Of a stretch of DNA of 14,036 nucleotides, positions 12,549 to 14,036 are shown piece after piece. This stretch comes from Brevundimonas vancanneytii (GTDB lineage Bacteria > Pseudomonadota > Alphaproteobacteria > Caulobacterales > Caulobacteraceae). The notes under the pieces were generated by a model. It saw only the letters and a program-made list of their open reading frames with translations. It was not told the origin of the DNA and ran no database searches. Positions within the stretch are counted from its first letter, which is position 1, and each line of letters starts with the position of its first letter. A program made the translations under genes and the position numbers. The DNA is taken from positions 1 through 14,036 of the forward strand of contig CAMCIP010000037.1 in assembly GCA_945874855.1 (NCBI GenBank), read 5' to 3'.

Positions 12549-13192
12549 GATCGAACCTCATCATCGCCGTCGACGGACCGGCCGCCTCGGGCAAGGGGAC
12601 GGTGGCGGCGCGATTGGCGCGGCACTACGGCCTGCCGTTCCTGGACACGGGCCTGCTGTACCGGGCCGTCGGGCTGGCGGTGCTCGACGCGGGCGCAAGC
12701 CCCGACGACGCCGAGGCGGCGGCGGCGGCGGCGCGGCGGATCGATCTGTCGGCCCTGACCGATCATGAGCGGCTGACCGGCCGCGAGGCGGGCGAGGCGG
12801 CCAGCCGGGTGGCCAGTCACGCGGAAGTGCGGGCGGTGCTGTTCGATGTGCAGCGCACCTTTGCCGCCCAGGCCGGCGGCGCGGTGCTGGACGGGCGCGA
12901 CATCGGCACGGTGATCGCGCCCGACGCCCCCGCCAAGCTGTTCGTTACGGCCACGCCCGAGGTGCGCGCGCGGCGGCGCTGGGCGCAGCTGACCGCGCGG
13001 GGCGAGGTCATCGCCTTTGAGGACATGCTGGCCGACATCCAGAGGCGGGATGCGCGCGACGCCGGCCGCGGATCGGCCCCCATGGTGCAGGCGCCCGACG
13101 CGGTCTTGCTGGACACCAGTGAAATGGATATAGACGCGGCCTTCGATGCGGCCCGCCGTATCGTCGAGACCGCGCGCGCCCGTCAGGGCTAA
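12545..13192 (+). CDS. cmk: Cytidylate kinase (CMP/dCMP kinase)
   Basis: A 215-residue cytoplasmic kinase that converts CMP or dCMP plus ATP to the diphosphates. The P-loop GPAASGKGT is at residues 11-19. The DTGLLYRAVG segment (34-43) corresponds to the conserved DTGxxYR of the NMP-binding site. VLDGRDIGTVIAPDAPAKLF and TPEVRARRRW follow in the usual order and form the DGRDIG signature and lid region. The C-terminal LLDTSEMDIDAAFDAARRIVE is typical of the family. The ATG overlaps the aroA stop as ATGA, and GGAG lies just upstream. The aroA-cmk-rpsA order is a classic bacterial cluster, and rpsA follows after 140 bp. Confidence 0.95.
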   Translation: MRSNLIIAVDGPAASGKGTVAARLARHYGLPFLDTGLLYRAVGLAVLDAGASPDDAEAAAAAARRIDLSALTDHERLTGREAGEAASRVASHAEVRAVLFDVQRTFAAQAGGAVLDGRDIGTVIAPDAPAKLFVTATPEVRARRRWAQLTARGEVIAFEDMLADIQRRDARDAGRGSAPMVQAPDAVLLDTSEMDIDAAFDAARRIVETARARQG

Positions 13193-13332
13193 TCCACCGC
13201 GCGGCTCTCGGCCTTTCCGCGGGAGCTCTGGCCATTTGGCCTCGCATCCCGAGACCTGACTTCCGACATCACCCCACCCGCGCGGGACCATCCGGTCGCG
13301 CGCGCCTTACGTTCCTCCAACCCCAGAGTTTC
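13193..13332 (+). other. rpsA leader / intergenic region
   Basis: These 140 bp between cmk and rpsA are C-rich and carry no convincing open frame. Just before the rpsA ATG the sequence is CCTCCAACCCCAGAGTTTC, without a purine-rich ribosome-binding site. I see no strong promoter hexamers or terminator. It probably holds the rpsA leader, a usual place for autogenous control by S1. Confidence 0.4.
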
Positions 13333-14036
13333 ATGACCGATACCCAAAGCTTCTCCCCCTCGCGCGACGACTTCGCCGCCCTGCTCGACGAAACCCTCGG
13401 CGGCCGTGACCTCGGCGAAGGCCAGGTCGTCCATGGCCGCGTCGTCGGCGTGGAGAAGGACATCATCATCATCGACGTCGGTCTGAAGACCGAAGGCCGC
13501 ATCGCCGCGCGCGAGTTCGGCATTGGCGAAGGCTCCGTCATCCCCAAGGTGGGCGACGACGTCGAAGTCTATCTGGAGCGGATCGAGAACGCCTTGGGCG
13601 AGGCCGTCATCAGCCGCGACAAGGCCCGTCGTGAAGAAGCCTGGACCCGTCTGGAAGTCGTCTTCGCCGAAGGCCAGCCGGTCAACGGCGCCATCGTTGG
13701 CCGCGTCAAGGGCGGCTTCACCGTCGACCTGGGCGGCGCCTCGGCCTTCCTGCCCGGCTCGCAGGTCGACATCCGCCCTGTGCGCGACGTCGGCCCGCTG
13801 ATGGGCAAGGAACAACCCTTCGCCATCCTGAAAATGGACCGTCCGCGCGGCAACATCGTCGTCTCGCGCCGCGCCATCCTGGAAGAGGCCCGCGCCGAAC
13901 AGCGCACCGAACTGGTCGGCCAGCTGCTGGAAGGCGAAGTCCGCGAAGGCGTGGTCAAGAACATCACCGACTACGGCGCGTTCGTGGACCTGGGCGGCAT
14001 CGACGGCCTGCTGCACGTCACCGACATGTCGTGGAA
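13333..14036 (+). CDS. rpsA: 30S ribosomal protein S1, N-terminal part (cut by the window edge)
   Basis: The frame from the ATG at 13333 stays open for 234 codons to the window edge; full S1 proteins have about 560 residues. After an N-terminal helix (DDFAALLDETLGG) come S1/OB-fold RNA-binding repeats. Repeat 1 is from about VVHGRVVGVEKDIIIIDVGL to RIENALGEAVISRDKA. Repeat 2 is from about VNGAIVGRVKGGFTVDLGG to RGNIVVSRRAILEEAR. The third, best-conserved repeat begins at EGEVREGVVKNITDYGAF. S1 binds mRNA leaders and supports initiation. The gene uses GTC, ATC, GAC and CGC codons heavily, as expected for a highly expressed gene. It lacks a recognisable Shine-Dalgarno sequence, as rpsA also does in E. 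coli, where S1 represses its own mRNA. Confidence 0.96.
   Translation, partial: MTDTQSFSPSRDDFAALLDETLGGRDLGEGQVVHGRVVGVEKDIIIIDVGLKTEGRIAAREFGIGEGSVIPKVGDDVEVYLERIENALGEAVISRDKARREEAWTRLEVVFAEGQPVNGAIVGRVKGGFTVDLGGASAFLPGSQVDIRPVRDVGPLMGKEQPFAILKMDRPRGNIVVSRRAILEEARAEQRTELVGQLLEGEVREGVVKNITDYGAFVDLGGIDGLLHVTDMSW

Noticed and set aside
11825..13291. A 488-codon minus-strand open frame
   Set aside because: It is antisense to aroA and cmk, both unmistakable; its composition is low-complexity.
13189..14016. A 275-codon minus-strand frame opposite rpsA
   Set aside because: The plus strand encodes clear S1 repeats without interruption, and the minus-strand product is an acidic shadow of it.

Overview
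The window is GC-rich, gene-dense alphaproteobacterial chromosome. Gene content and order (rnd-lptC-lptA-lptB-rpoN-hpf-ptsN; a TIGR02300-type zinc-ribbon gene divergent from aroA-cmk-rpsA; an Hsp20 plus DUF1150 pair; a complex I NDUFA9-like gene) point to Caulobacterales, probably Brevundimonas or a close relative. The genus is an inference from memory of similar proteins. Nearly everything is core housekeeping. There is no phage, insertion sequence, CRISPR array or obvious genomic island.

Layout. (1) Positions 1-2439: the N-terminal part of an unrecognised three-helix membrane protein on the minus strand lies 41 bp from, and divergent to, a 382-residue protein made of a small DNA-binding helix-turn-helix and a citrate synthase fold. 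The usual citrate synthase catalytic histidines appear to be gone. uppP follows. (2) 2444-3958: a minus-strand NDUFA9-like dehydrogenase gene converges on uppP. Then come a tRNA-Leu(CAG) with a strong hairpin terminator and a gene-free stretch of about 300 bp filled mostly by a large inverted repeat. (3) 3959-9539: rnd, lptC, lptA, lptB, rpoN, hpf and ptsN, all on the plus strand. This is the lipopolysaccharide-export / sigma-54 / nitrogen-PTS cluster. It is interrupted between rpoN and hpf by two tandem nested palindromes carrying four GANTC sites. (4) 9556-10578, minus strand: tRNA-Ala(GGC) and its terminator, then an Hsp20 gene behind a good sigma-32-type promoter, followed by DUF1150. (5) 10668-14036: a TIGR02300-type gene on the minus strand, then aroA-cmk-rpsA on the plus strand, with rpsA cut by the window edge.

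How the genes work together: UppP recycles the undecaprenyl carrier for peptidoglycan. LptA, LptB and LptC belong to the lipopolysaccharide transport bridge. RpoN, HPF and PtsN connect nitrogen/PTS signalling with stationary-phase ribosome hibernation. AroA, Cmk and S1 supply aromatic precursors, CDP/dCDP and translation initiation. The part least explained by standard annotation is the citrate-synthase-like HTH protein and its divergent membrane neighbour. I see no complete, clearly new multi-gene system.
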